DNA from: Dimorphilus gyrociliatus
Taxonomy: Eukaryota; Annelida; Polychaeta; Dinophilidae
Assembly (NCBI GenBank): GCA_904063045.1
Contig: CAJFCJ010000016.1
Location: 1 to 64,000, forward strand
Length of the DNA: 64,000 nt
Direction: 5' to 3'
The notes beneath the pieces were generated by a model. That model was not told the DNA's origin. It did no database searches and saw only the letters and a program-made list of their open reading frames with translations. The position numbers and the translations under genes were made by a program. Shown one piece after another: positions 47,701 to 59,595 of the stretch. Position 1 is the first letter of the stretch; each line of letters begins with the position of its first letter.

Positions 47701-50398
47701 TTTAAATATAAAAAGAAATTATTGAATATATATATATATGTATTTATACATTACTTTTATTCATATCTGCTAATATCTTTTCATGATTTTCTTTATCTAA
47801 ACCATCAGCTAAATATCTCATATTTTGATGTAATATCTCACATTTTTCACTAAGTATACTAAGTAGTGTATCGCAATTGTCGGCTTGTTCAATTTGATTG
47901 ATAACAGTTCTTACTGATGGTATACCTTAAAATAATAATATTCCTTAACTAATTAGCATATATTTAAATATATTAGTGAATAATTTCATTAATGAAAGTT
48001 TTTTGTTTACATTGTAATAAATTCTTTAGAAATGTTGCTAAATTTTTATTAAAATCGTTAGGCTCCGATTGATTTATAATAGATTTAGCAACGGTACAAA
48101 CTCTCCCAGTTTTCCCGAGAACAGCCTTAACATCTGCCAATAGTTTGAATGAAATTTGTGTGCATTTACAAATACTATCAATTTCATTATTTAATTGATT
48201 ATCTGAAAGAAAAATGCAAAGAAAGAAGAACATTAAATGCTAATAAAACAATAGAATAAGTAAACTTTACTTGTCAATAAGATGAATTTATTTGGATCTG
48301 TTATCTTATCAATAGTAATGATAAGATTTTTTACGCAATCCGACCATTCATTCCTTAGTAGTTTAATTTGCTAGATGAAATAATAAAAACAATATTGTAT
48401 ATATGGATAACCTAAAATAGAACAATTTTACTAGAATTGCATCTTTATTCTTCTTATTTGCATGGCAAAGTAGTATTGCTGGTATTAATTCTGGATCCAA
48501 TGCTTCCAACTGTTGAACAGCTGTTTGAATTACTTTAACCTCTGTAGTGTATAATGAAAATATATAATTGCTGATCGTAAAATTACTAATTTTATGGCAC
48601 TGTAAGATATTTACTCGATGTATCAGGACAACTAGCCGATACTAGTCTAGACGCTTGACATATCATATCAGAATGACTATGGAAGTTCTCTATTAAATCA
48701 TCCAAAGTATTTCCGGTTGGAGCATTACAAACTGAAATCTATTTATATATAAAAAGATTAAATTATACCTTATAAACTTATTAGAAAAAAAGACAAACTT
48801 CGCTCAATAGAACTCTTTTTATAACTCTATCAAGAGGTTCGACGCTTTCTTTAAAAGCGTCAATAATTAATCCAAGTACTGCACCATTTACTTGTCTTTC
48901 TAAATGCTGAAGTCCTTCTTGAACAATTGCTTTAATATCCGGTAATTTGTCTCTATAATCAAATATATAATTAAGTTGATACAAATATTGCATTAAAAAA
49001 AAGAAAAACAATGTTTGTAACCTATTTTCAACTTCTAAACATTGCAGATATTTATTTTTAGCTTGTAAAACAATTTGAGAGATTTTTTTAATAGAATCTT
49101 TAAAGCACTCATTTGCCGCATGACCAACAGTTAATGAATGCCTTAATATACTATTAATTTCATTAGTTATATCATCATTCGTCGATAACCTTTCCATAGC
49201 CTTTAAAAATGACAATGAAAAAGATATTAGTTTGTTTACATATATAGAATATTAGAATTTATTACTAGATCGATTGTTAGAGTAAAACAACCAGCTTCTT
49301 CGACGTTAATAGAATCATTATCGTCATCTTCATTAATTAGATATCGTCCTTCAATCGCTTTTCGAATTTCTCTTAATGATTTTTTCATTTGAGCAACAGC
49401 AAAATCTTCTGATAGCTATTGATTGGAAGAAAGATGCATATTATCACATTTTATCATTAGGAAATAATCTATATTTATCGATATATCTTTTACTTGACGT
49501 TTTAGTTTATCAGATGAAGATTTCCGGTATATCGCGCGTAATCCTTCGCAAAGTAACGGTATATTTCTTTTAAACGTTGAAATAGATACATTTAAAGCTT
49601 GCTTTTGTTTAGCTTTGCGTAAATTTTTCGTTCGATTATCGCATAAATCCACCATTTCGATAGAAGTTTTATAGATTTTCTTTAAAATATAAATAGTATT
49701 ATATTATAGACATTTTTAATAGATAAAAATATATCAACTTTTAAATCGGAGGCTAATTCTTTCTGATGTTCTCTCGATAGTAAACTGTTCAAGTCCTCTT
49801 CTATTTGTTCAGTCATATTCACTATTTTCTTTATATCTCTCTCATCAGCTATCAAAAGGACTTTTATTAAACTTTCTACAACATCTTTTATTGATCTTGT
49901 TAACTGTCTAAATGAGCTTGTATCTTCCAAACTATAGGTTAGCTTCTTTGAACAGACTAGAAAATTTTCAGAATTCTCTGTTAAAGTAAAAGATGCCGCT
50001 TGCAACTTATTCTTTAATGTCTAAAATTATTAAAATCGTATTAAGAGATAGACTAAAAGTAGAATAGAGGTAATTTTGAGAACATACCTCATCACTTATA
50101 GATTTAGATAGCTTCAAAGCTGCTTTCGAAGCCGCTTTACATTTTGCAAAGAATTGGCAACCCTTCTCTTCTATGTATTCAGCTGAACAACGTCGAGAAT
50201 TTTTCTCCCCTAGCAGGATCAATTGAGATACCTATAAAATTTTTTTAAAATTTCAATTGTACCGAGCGATAATATAAAATTGTTGACAAAACTCTAGTTT
50301 CTAACAATACGACTTACTTGTGATAGTATTGGAGCTATGGATTGTTCAATTGATTTAGTTGGTACTCGATTCGATACTAATGCATTTATTTCATCCAT
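44710..50398 (-). CDS. CTNNAL1: Alpha-catulin-like protein (vinculin/alpha-catenin superfamily)
   Basis: Alpha-catulin is a cytoplasmic helical-bundle scaffold of the vinculin/alpha-catenin superfamily, linked to Rho signalling and BK-channel localisation. ATG 50398 reads MDEINALVSNRVPTKSIEQS followed by IAPILSQVSQLI, which corresponds to the catulin start (RSVEQTLLPLVSQITTLI) better than to vinculin. Further blocks are VVESLIKVLLIADERDIKKI and EMVDLCDNRTKNLRKAKQKQ, typical of the first vinculin head bundles. Long helical exons rich in Asn, Ser and Ile follow, each flanked by short introns (about 50-100 bp). The end, HACCSCLIDENLAFELTD...NNEFEESHDYTNH, runs to a TAG at 44710-44712. At least fifteen exons. 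Sequence divergence is high in the middle. SSNA1 starts 332 bp away on the other strand. Confidence 0.72.
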
Positions 50399-50730
50399 TT
50401 TGTGATGAAAATATTTAAAAAAATTGAAAAAAGAAAAAAACCGCCAACTGTTGTTAAATCCCAAAGTTCTGTTGCGTTACCTGTCTGCGTTTACACAATT
50501 TTGGATAGCGCCCCCTGTCGACATAAATAAATATTTACAAAGACACGACTAAACTTTTTTTTATATACATATATATACGAAAAACAGTTGTAATCATCAT
50601 AAAAAGATTCATTTAAAATTTTAAATAAAATTCTAAAAAAGAAAAGAAAAAAGAATAAAAACAACAAAAACCGCAAAAACACTGTAATATTTTCGTTTAA
50701 ATGTAAAATTGTTGAATAAAACAGAGAACA
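50399..50730. promoter_or_regulatory. divergent promoter region of alpha-catulin and SSNA1
   Basis: A 332-bp gap between two start codons on opposite strands must carry both 5' UTRs and promoters. It has A-rich tracts and TATA-like words near 50562-50576, and no ORF. Confidence 0.5.
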
Positions 50731-51030
50731 ATGGAAAATAAAAGTCTGCATATGGAATTAATAAATGCTATGAATGAGATTATGTTTAAAAGAGATGAAT
50801 TAAATAGGCAAATTCAAAGCGATGATGAAGAAAAGAAGATGCTGGAGAACGATATTACAATTTTACAACAAAGACTTAATTGTGTTCAGCAAAGATTAAG
50901 ATGCAATCAAGAAGTAATAGGAAAAATGAATAGAATATTAACAGAAACCGATATGGCTTATAGAAAAATACAAGAGAGTTCACAAGTATTAGTCTCTGCT
51001 TTGAAAAAGCATTCTCACGATGTTTATTAA
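50731..51030 (+). CDS. SSNA1: SSNA1 / NA14 (DIP13) microtubule-associated coiled-coil protein
   Basis: SSNA1 forms self-assembling coiled-coil fibrils at centrosomes, basal bodies and midbodies and binds and branches microtubules. This single-exon gene of 99 codons starts MENKSLHMELINAMNEIMFK. It continues as an unbroken coiled coil with KRDELNRQIQSDDEEKKML and ends ETDMAYRKIQESSQVLVSAL followed by KKHSHDVY. Family knowledge: the human protein has KREELCRQIQEEEDEK and [20 protein letters not shown] at the same places, so the match covers the full length. Human SSNA1 is 119 residues; this one lacks part of the disordered C-terminal tail. It is one of the few intronless genes in the window. Confidence 0.92.
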   Translation: MENKSLHMELINAMNEIMFKRDELNRQIQSDDEEKKMLENDITILQQRLNCVQQRLRCNQEVIGKMNRILTETDMAYRKIQESSQVLVSALKKHSHDVY

Positions 51031-51356
51031 TGAGAAATTTTCCTAATATACAATATACAATAAAATAATTACAATAGCAAGAAGAATTGCTTGAAATGAT
51101 CATTATGCATCGTTATTAAAAGAGGTAAACTTAAAGGCAGTTTAGAAAATCAAGATATCTTAAAAAGTCACATACTTTCTCCATTATATCCATAATTTTT
51201 GCATAAGATAAGGAGAAAGGAGAATAGATACTATGCATAGTCAAACATTCTTTTTAAATCATCTAGAAAAATAAACTGATAGCTTATATAAAGTATACAG
51301 TACAATATAACGAATATAGCAAGTATTAGTAGTGCTTTTGACAGTTGGATTGAGAT
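51031..51356. other. convergent gap between SSNA1 and the LRR gene
   Basis: AT-rich 3' flanks of both genes; an AATAAAATAA word near 51059 may end SSNA1. Nothing else seen. Confidence 0.45.
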
Positions 51357-53437
51357 TTATTTTTTACTCTTTCTCTTCTTTTTCTTCTTTTTCTGCAGGC
51401 CTGCTCCAAGTTTCTTAATTAGAGTAAAGGTATCGGCGGTTAGACGATGTGTTGTTCTTAATTTCATATTTGGTAATTTTTCTATGAAATATATTTAAAA
51501 TTAAGTTTATAACTATAATTAATTATCTTATCATTTATTTACCTTCTTTTCTTATTTCCAGTCCGAAACATATTTCTCTTCCAGCCAAATCACCTATTAA
51601 GTTATCATGAAGATCAATCTCTTCTAGGCACTTACTTGTTGAAATTAATCTAAAAAATAAATATAAATCAGCAGCCAATATGGTAGTTTTTAATAGAACT
51701 AACTCTCTTAATTGTTGCATACACTCCACTGGTGCCATTTTGTCTTGACCTTCCAAACCATCGATTCCATTATCTGCAATATGTAATTTATGTATCCATG
51801 GACCAACAAGAGGAGGTGGAGGTGGCTGTTTTGATTTCTTTTTTTTCTTTTTTTTCTTCTTCTCTTTCTCTTCAACTGGAACTTTAAAATTGAAAAGTTA
51901 CAAATTAGGTCAAATCAATTACAAATCCAATTGAGGGTAATAAATAAACAGGGAAAAAAAGGGGGAAACGATAATGGGTCATTTAATAATGGTTTGTGTT
52001 TAGGTAAAAAAAAAAAACAATAATTTGAATGAGGTTGATATGTTTCTTTTTTGTTTTTGGTGATTTTAAAAATTCTTCTCTTTTGGAGAGTTTACACTCT
52101 AATAAGACAAATAAGACAAAGTGCTCTCAATCAAATTTCTCTTGCATCTAAAGGAACCACCTGAATTGCATATATCTGAAAGCGTGTTGGCATCCTCATC
52201 TATTTGTATTGTAGACTTTATTATTAATTAAGTTTTTTTTATCTACTTAACATATATTATGAAAATTTCTGTAGATTAGTTTATATATGCTTTTTATATA
52301 TATATAATATGATTTACCTGTATCTGCTACTGGCTGAGGTGGAACATAGTTGAGGTCATCTAATCTTCGGCGTCGTTCCTCTTCTGCTTTTTTAATTTCT
52401 TCTTGTTCAAGTTCTTTTTTTTTTCGCTCTTCTTCTTCTCTATTGAACGCTTCTTTTTTCGCTTGAACTACAAATGGTTCAATAAGATCTTGAACACCGT
52501 GACACTGTAGCAAATTACCATCTAAATACAATTCCCTAATATAAAAATTGACTCTTGAATATAATTCATGCTTAAAAAATTGAGAAAAAAGATCCTACCT
52601 TACAGATGAATGGGCCGATGCCCGAGCTAAATATTTACCACTGATTGATGTTAGATCGCAGAAACATAAACTCACAGATATTATGGTTTTGCTTAATGCC
52701 AAACCATCGCATAACTTTTTACAACCTTCATCTCTAAATCTATTAAGATTCACATTAAAAACTTATACAATAATTTCGTTTTAGAAATATCTTACTCATT
52801 GTAATCGAAAACAAGTGTCGAGAGAAATAAATTGTTTTCAAATGATCTGTTCAAATGACAATAAAGTGCATAAATCAATAAAATTAGTCAATAGACTGTT
52901 GGGAAACTTGAAATAAGTAAAGAAAATCTTACTGGCTTATTCTGCCAACTTGTTCTGAAGTCATAAGATTGTCAATGAATTCTAAGTGTTTTATAGGATA
53001 AATCATCTTGTCTAAAACTTGACCCTGTTTATTTATTAAATGTTTATTTATAATTTTGTGGCTGATTTTAAGGAAAAAGAATAGGAACAAACCACTGCTA
53101 CAGCATCGATGTAACGCAACGTCAGTGACCACACGTATAAAGCTTTTATATTAGTATAACGTTCTTCTCTGAGAGCATTCATTACAGGTTCTAACTGGAC
53201 AATTGGATCCTCTATTGTTTGAACCGGTTTCGGTTCTAATATAAATTTTGTCATGTAACTTTCGTCCTCTTTACATTTGTTCATAATAGCTTTCAACGAT
53301 GGCGCAGGACAAGTATTAGTTTTATTGCAATGAGATTCGTAGCGCCTCCAATAAGAGATTATTGTTGATAAAATCTTTTTTGTTAAAGCTTCATTTTTCT
53401 TCTTCTTCTTTCCACCCTTCTTTCCTTTAGCAGGCAT
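51357..53437 (-). CDS. Leucine-rich repeat protein with lysine-rich linker (possibly LRRC71-like)
   Basis: Minus strand, ATG 53437. The start is MPAKGKKGGKKKKKNEALTK, followed by a helical segment (ISYWRRYESHCNKTNTC), then ALREERYTNIKALYVWSLTL and IYPIKHLEFIDNLMT. Leucine-rich repeats follow (NLFLSTLVFDYNEDEGCKKL, GLALSKTIISVSLCFCDLTS, SSVRELYLDGNLLQCHGVQD). A charged segment (REEEERKKKELEQEEIKKAE) comes next, then a run of about a dozen lysines and PPPPP. More LRRs follow (WIHKLHIADNGIDGLEGQ, CLEEIDLHDNLIGDLAGRE), ending in another basic tail (GLQKKKKKKRKSKK) to a TAA at 51357-51359. LRR, charged linker, LRR is the layout of LRRC71, a ciliary protein, but the sequence match was not checked. 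Head-to-head with INTS13 (468 bp). Confidence 0.65.
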
Positions 53438-53905
53438 GTTCCTTTAATTTTTAATATTATGGAACTATGTGAAAGTTAGAAACAACTCTTAGATTTCACT
53501 ATAAAGCAAATGCCTAGATTGTAAAAACAAGTTAAAGCTGAAAAGGAATTTTTTCGCAGTCTTTTACTTCACGGTGGCGATATATTATCCTCAAACACAT
53601 ATGATAACTTGTCATATCAATAATGTCTTTTCCGAACGCTAGTTGTTTACATCAAGTTGTCGTGGTTACAGTTGTTACTACTGGTGAAAAACAGAAATTT
53701 GATCTTTTAAGTCACCTCGTAGTCTTTTAAAATGTGTAAAGTTGAATTTCTATTCGTAATATAACTTTTTAACTATTACCGGTTTCTTAAAAAAATCTAA
53801 ACGGTTCTCTCAACAAAAATATTGCGGGTGATTACTATTTCCGGTTCCGGTTTATAGCTTTGAACCTACTCTGCCGACAATTCTGTGTTTCTTCAATTAC
53901 TGCAA
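53438..53905. promoter_or_regulatory. divergent promoter region of the LRR gene and INTS13
   Basis: 468 bp between opposite start codons; no ORF of note. The part nearest INTS13 (53820-53905) is less AT-rich and carries TTCCGGTTCCGGTTT, an ETS-like GGAA context. Confidence 0.4.
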
Positions 53906-55908
53906 ATGTCGTCAAACTTATTGCATAAAACCGTATTTATTCTTGATCATGGTGAATCAACTCTTCAGAAATGTGGAGAGAAAGTCGATTTCGATGGGGT
54001 TTTCAAGCATAGAGCAGCGAAAAACAGTAATATAAGTCCTCTTCCGCCGATTGAAAAAACTTTGTGGAGTTGCAATGTGGAATCGGTTGTAGAATATTGT
54101 AGAATAGCCTACGATGTTTTGCCTTATTATTACTTAATCCGGGTGCTAACTTGCGATGATACTTGTCACGTTTTAAACGATTGGAATGAAAAGGAACAGA
54201 ATACTACATTTCTCTTAAACGGTCTTGCAAAAGTTAGTGTACCTAGAGAGAATCAGGATGCAAATCTTGAAGAAGGTGTCCGAAAGGCAATGGAACTTAT
54301 CTCACAGCCCTCTCCACTTCAGTTAAACATGCTGGAAAAAGGAATGAAAATTGATAATACTGGAAGAGTTATCATTTTCTCCTCTTCTTTAACGCAAGAT
54401 AGAATTGACCACTTGGAGGATGTAATGTCTAATCTATTGGGCGAGAAAAATAGAAGTTCTATAAGCCCGTCAAAAATCAGAATTAATCACATAGATTTTG
54501 AATTTGTATCAGTTCGTCCTGTTAATGAAAAAATGGGAGGCATAAAAGAAAGAAGTGATGTTTTGAGTAAAGATCTCAATAGGACGATAGTTTGCACCGA
54601 AAGTGGTCAAAAATTGGCCCAAGTTGTTGTTCAACGGTGTATTGCTCATTATGATCTCGGAATAACCTCTGTTACTGGAATTCCTATGAAGGAAGAGCAA
54701 AATGCTGCTTCCTCAACAAATTATGATGTTGAATTATTGCACTCGAGAGATGCTCATTCCAAATATTGTACAGAAACTCGGTTTGTAAGAGATTTCTTAT
54801 AAAAATTAAGGTTTATAATTTATATTTTTATTAGACCATCTTTTGATTTACCTGGCTCGGAGGTCGTTGGATTAAAATGGGTACCACCAAAGTCGTCTAG
54901 TCAAATAGCTGACGTTCAACCTTCCAGGGTAGCTTATCGAGTAACTCCTGTAGATGTCAATAGCCGTCCATCATCCTGTCTCACAAATTTCATTTTATCA
55001 GGAAGATCGGTCCTATTAGAGCACACGCACAGTAAACAGTATCCTAACTTTTTCTTGGCCGCCCATTCTGGTGTCATTTATATTCATTCTACCTGCAAGT
55101 GTCCTGACATTCCTGGTAAGTTTACACTTTATTGCACAGTTATTTTATATATAATGATAATTTATCATTAAAAGGAATATCCGAAGGAGCAGGAGGTAGA
55201 TTAACTGATTATCGTATTCATGATTTCGGAGAATTTATGATGGGAAGTCGATTGGTTCCTGAATCAGAACAAACAGGTCTAAAAAAGTCTTTAGAATATA
55301 TGGACAGATGCCTAAGATATTGGCCTTTGACACAATCCGAGTCACTATTAGCTCATCAATCGATAAATCAGTATATAAATCCTCTTCAGGCTTTATTAAG
55401 CAAAGCGAACTTAACTCCTGATGTGAATGCAAACTGCTTTCGACTCATTACACAGTTATTTCAGGTAAATGAAATATCTTTTTCATCAAATTAATAATAT
55501 ACTCGTTGCCTTTTTCAGTTGGAAAGTTCAAATGAACTAATACCTCAAGGAGTTGTGGCTAAAGGTAAAAGAGAAGAACAAATTAAGCAGTTTTGGTGCC
55601 AATTCGAAAAAATGCTTAGATGCTATTCATCTATAAGCGAGAATCATAAATCCTTATTAGACAAGTTTCTATCGGTGAAAGGCAACTGTCTTCAAGAGCA
55701 CGAATATCCAGTTTTTGAAGATAGCGACGATGTTGATAAAGATGTTCTCTTGTTGTTTGAAAATAAAAAAGAAGTTACTCTCTGGGATGTTTACATGACT
55801 CAAAATGCTCCAAAAAATAAAAGATTAAAATTTGAAGGAATACTAGATAATGGAAAAGTATCTAAATTATATCCAAGTTTGCAGGAGAAAGAATTAAACA
55901 ATATTTAA
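53906..55908 (+). CDS. INTS13: Integrator complex subunit 13 / Asunder
   Basis: INTS13 is a VWA-containing subunit of the Integrator complex (snRNA 3' processing, transcription attenuation), also implicated in dynein localisation. ATG 53906 (MSSNLLHKTVFILDHGES) is preferred to an upstream in-frame GTG. Conserved blocks are PPIEKTLWSCNVESVVEYCR, CHVLNDWNEKEQN, NTGRVIIFSSSL, GIPMKEEQNAASSTNYDVEL, then after a first intron (donor GTTTGT near 54780) VGLKWVPPKS, YRVTPVDVNSRPSSC, ILSGRSVLLE and, after a second, GISEGAGGRLTDYRIHDFGE and MDRCLRYWPLTQSE. The last exon has VAKGKREEQIKQFWCQFEK and KFEGILDNGKVSKL, stopping at 55908. Family members continue for roughly 100 residues past this point. Only three introns are seen. 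Confidence 0.92.
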
Positions 55909-56358
55909 ATCATTAAATGCGGCCCTTTTTTCTATTTTGAATATCGAATGGCCAATTTAATACAAGTAAAAAGACCGGCTGAAAATATTCTTTCAGGTTA
56001 TCGGTGTTCTAATCAGTATTATTAAAGAAGCATGACAGTTGCAAAGAGACATTAAGATGGAGATTTTAATAAAACTATATAAAAAATATTATAATTTGTC
56101 ATATATATTATATTTGTTCACTTACATTGTAATAAATTATTTTTATAAAATTATTTTTTAGAATAATTAATAATTTGATTATTATCTCGCCCGGATGTTT
56201 TCGATATTCCTATCAGAACTTTTATAAAGTATAGGACTACAACGATATTTAATAGCGGTGATCTAGTCGTTCTTTTCACTTCTAACCAGTTTTCACTTCC
56301 GAATAGGGAAAAGATTCGAAAACTTGAATCGAGGACTTTTTTCAAAAACTCATAAAAA
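55909..56358. other. intergenic region before the MFE-2 gene
   Basis: Same-strand gap with a long AT-rich stretch. The last 200 bp (from about 56170) is less AT-rich and probably holds the MFE-2 promoter. No ORF supported. Confidence 0.45.
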
Positions 56359-59300
56359 ATGGCAGATCAATTACGTTTTGATGGAAAAGTTGTACTTGTT
56401 ACAGGAGCTGGTGGAGGTACGCTACTATTGAGTGCATTTTTAAAGTGGATTGCATGCTTATTGCTCTTTTATTTAGCCTTTTAACTCTTAAGTCTGCAAA
56501 GTCAAAAAGCGGGTCATGTTGTTAAACTATTTTAAGGCAATAGAATAGCTTAATATAGTTGTCAATTTTTACAGTTTATTTCTTAAAGTGTAATTTAATA
56601 ACAGAATTTTAGTATTTAAGTAACAAACAATGTATAGTTTCTTGTATTTCTGATTTACTTAACATTTTCGAAGGTTCGAAGTATAACTCAAAATTTCTCA
56701 CTTAGTTATTCAATTAAATAGAGACATTTAAATAGAATATTCTATGTATTTATTTTAAGATAATTAAAATATAATGCTTGTTAAAATTAGGTTGAAAAGA
56801 GTAATATTTAATTTTCACAAGTTTCAAAAAGGAGGTCAATTTTACATTATTCTATTTTAAATAGGTTTAGGAAGAGAGTATGCTTTGGAATTCGCTAGAA
56901 GGGGAGCATCTGTTGTTGGTAAGCAGAATTATTAAATAATTTTTAATCAGCACATGTTGACATAATCAGACTACCCCCAATAGTAAATGATTTGGGTGGC
57001 GATATAAAGGGTGGAGGCAAGAGCTCTGTAGCAGCTGATAAAGTCGTTGATGAAATTAGAAAGGCAGGAGGAAAAGCTGTTGCAAACTATGGTAAATATA
57101 AATAATATATATTTGTAATTAAGAATTATTTAGAAGTATAAATAAATTATGATTTTACTGGTAAACTAGAACTTTGTACTTTAAACTTTTAGATTTTAAA
57201 GATAATAGTAATAAAAAATGTTAATCCATCGATACTGTATACTAAATGTGAGGAGATAATAATGTAGTTACATAGATTAAAATCTGTATTGCATACAGGT
57301 ACGAATTCTTGGAAAAGTATCTATATCTTGATTATTTTCTTTTGATGCTTAGATTCTGTTGAAGATGGTGAAAAAGTGGTTCAAACTGCATTGGACCATT
57401 ATGGAGGCATTGATATTGTTGTTAACAATGCTGGTATCCTTAGAGATCGTTCTTTCCTCCGTACTAGCGACGCCGACTGGGGTCTGCATCTATATTCTGT
57501 ATTTTTCTTTTTATCAATTAATAGTCTCTTTCATATTTTTTCCAATCAGATATTGTACACAGAGTTCATCTCCGAGGTGCATTTAAAGTAACTAGAGCTG
57601 CTTGGAGTCATATGAGAGAAAAGAAATTTGGGCGTGTCATCATGACTTCTTCTGATGCAGGAATTTTCGGAAACAGAGGACAGGCTAACTATAGCGCTGC
57701 TAAACTAGGTTTATACGGATTCAGCAACACATTAGCTATTGAAGGCGCGAAAAACAATATTTATTGTAACACAATTGCTCCAACTGCTGGATCTCGGCTT
57801 ACAAAGACTGTAATGCCTGATGGTTTGTTGATAATTTACATGAAGTTTTCAAATAGATGACATCTTTTAAATTCATTTTTCTGTAATAGAAGTAATCAAT
57901 GTACTCAAACCGGAGTATGTTGCACCTCTTGTTATTTACCTATGTCACGAATCATCCCAAGAAAATGGCGGACTATTCGAAGTTGGTGGTGGATATGTTA
58001 CAAAATGTATGTACTATACTTTAAACAGAAATTTATCATCTTTTTTAAAACATTATCCAATAATAGTAAGATGGCAGAGAGCTGGTGGAGCTGTAGTAAG
58101 AAAGAAGGGTGTTCAAATGACTGCCGAACAAGGTAAGTTAAAATTTAAATTATTTTAATTTAACATTACAATAACTCTAAAATATTAACAGTAAGAGACT
58201 GCTGGAATGATATCGTCGACTTTGAAACAAATCCTGACTATCCTGTTAACATATCAAGTAAAATTTATTAATCAAAATTCTAAAAATTGTGCAAATTAAG
58301 CAACTCTGAATTATATTCTTAGCTGATGGAGCTGGAAGAATCCTCTCTATAATTGATCAAATCGAAAACCCCGAAGATCCAAATGCTTATCCGAATCCTG
58401 GCGGAAAGGGTCCTGTAAGTTTAAGAAATTTTCTCTCTTTTTATTTTTGACTGATGATAGAAATTTTTATTCTTCTTGTAGGAGGCAGCTATTGGTTCAA
58501 AAATGAGAATAGAAAATGTTGAATTAAGCACTAGAGATGCAATGTTATATGCCTTATCCATCGGTGTTTCAACAACACAAGAGAATCATTTGAAATTCGC
58601 TTACGAGAATTCTGAAGACTTTTCAGTTATTCCAACAATGTCTGTTTGTCTGGCCTTTCCAGTTATGCCAGGAATTATGAAATCGGATGCTGTAAGCATC
58701 GATTATACTCAACTTTTGCACGGGGAACAATATACTGAGTGTTTCAAACCTTTGAAATCGGATGAAAAATATTCTATTGAAGGAGAATTGGTTGATGTTT
58801 TAGATAAAGGAAAGGGTGCTATCTTTATCACCGAAGGTAAGGTTCATTTCTTCTCTACAATATTGAAATTTAATAATTACAAACTGTTTTCCAGCCAAAA
58901 TGTTTGATAAGAATGAAGAATTGGTTTCTCTTAACCAATTCACTACCTTCGTCAGAGGGGCTGGTGGATTTGGTGGTAAACGAGATTCGACTGTTGCTAA
59001 ACAACCGCTTCCCACACCTGATCGCCAACCAGATGCAGTTGTTTCGGAAAAGACCAGTTTAGATCAGGTTTATAAAACATTATTGATATCTGTATTTGTA
59101 TGCTCATTGATATTTTTCTTCCAATAGGCTGCTCTCTATAGACTTTCCGGTGATTACAATCCTCTTCATATAGATCCAAACTTTAGTGCAATGGGAGGTT
59201 AGTTAAATATGGTATTTCGAATTACTGAAATTTTAAAAACACCTATCTCATATAGGTTTCGAAAAACCAATTTTGCATGGACTTTGCTCATATGGCTTTG

Positions 59301-59595
59301 CTGCTCGTGCTGTATTGAACAAATTTTGCAATGATGATGTTGCCAAATTTAAAGCTATGAAAGTTAGATTTTCAAAGCCAGTTTTACCAGGACAAACCTT
59401 GCAAACAGAGATGTGGTTGGAAGGAGATAAAGTACACTTTTGTACAAAGGTATTTATCTTTTACAGATATAGATTCAAATAGTTAGTGAAACTTCTAAAT
59501 TTTCATTTGAATAATAGATCGGCGAAACTGGACAAGTGTGTCTAAGCAATGGTTACGTTATTTTGAATAAGGATGACCGGTTGGCAAAACTTTGA
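56359..59595 (+). CDS. HSD17B4: Peroxisomal multifunctional enzyme type 2 (17-beta-HSD4-type), without SCP2 domain
   Basis: MFE-2 catalyses hydration of 2-enoyl-CoA and oxidation of (3R)-hydroxyacyl-CoA in peroxisomal beta-oxidation. ATG 56359 ([20 protein letters not shown]) gives the Rossmann motif. It is followed by [20 protein letters not shown] (two exons), [18 protein letters not shown] and ANYSAAKLG with the catalytic Tyr and Lys of the SDR domain. The hydratase-2 half has [13 protein letters not shown]-type sequence (58503 on), [20 protein letters not shown] with the expected Asp/His dyad, and [18 protein letters not shown]. The end is [18 protein letters not shown] is a PTS1-type peroxisomal signal. 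No SCP2-like domain follows, as in the insect enzyme and unlike vertebrates. About ten introns, one of about 470 bp after the first exon. Confidence 0.93.
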
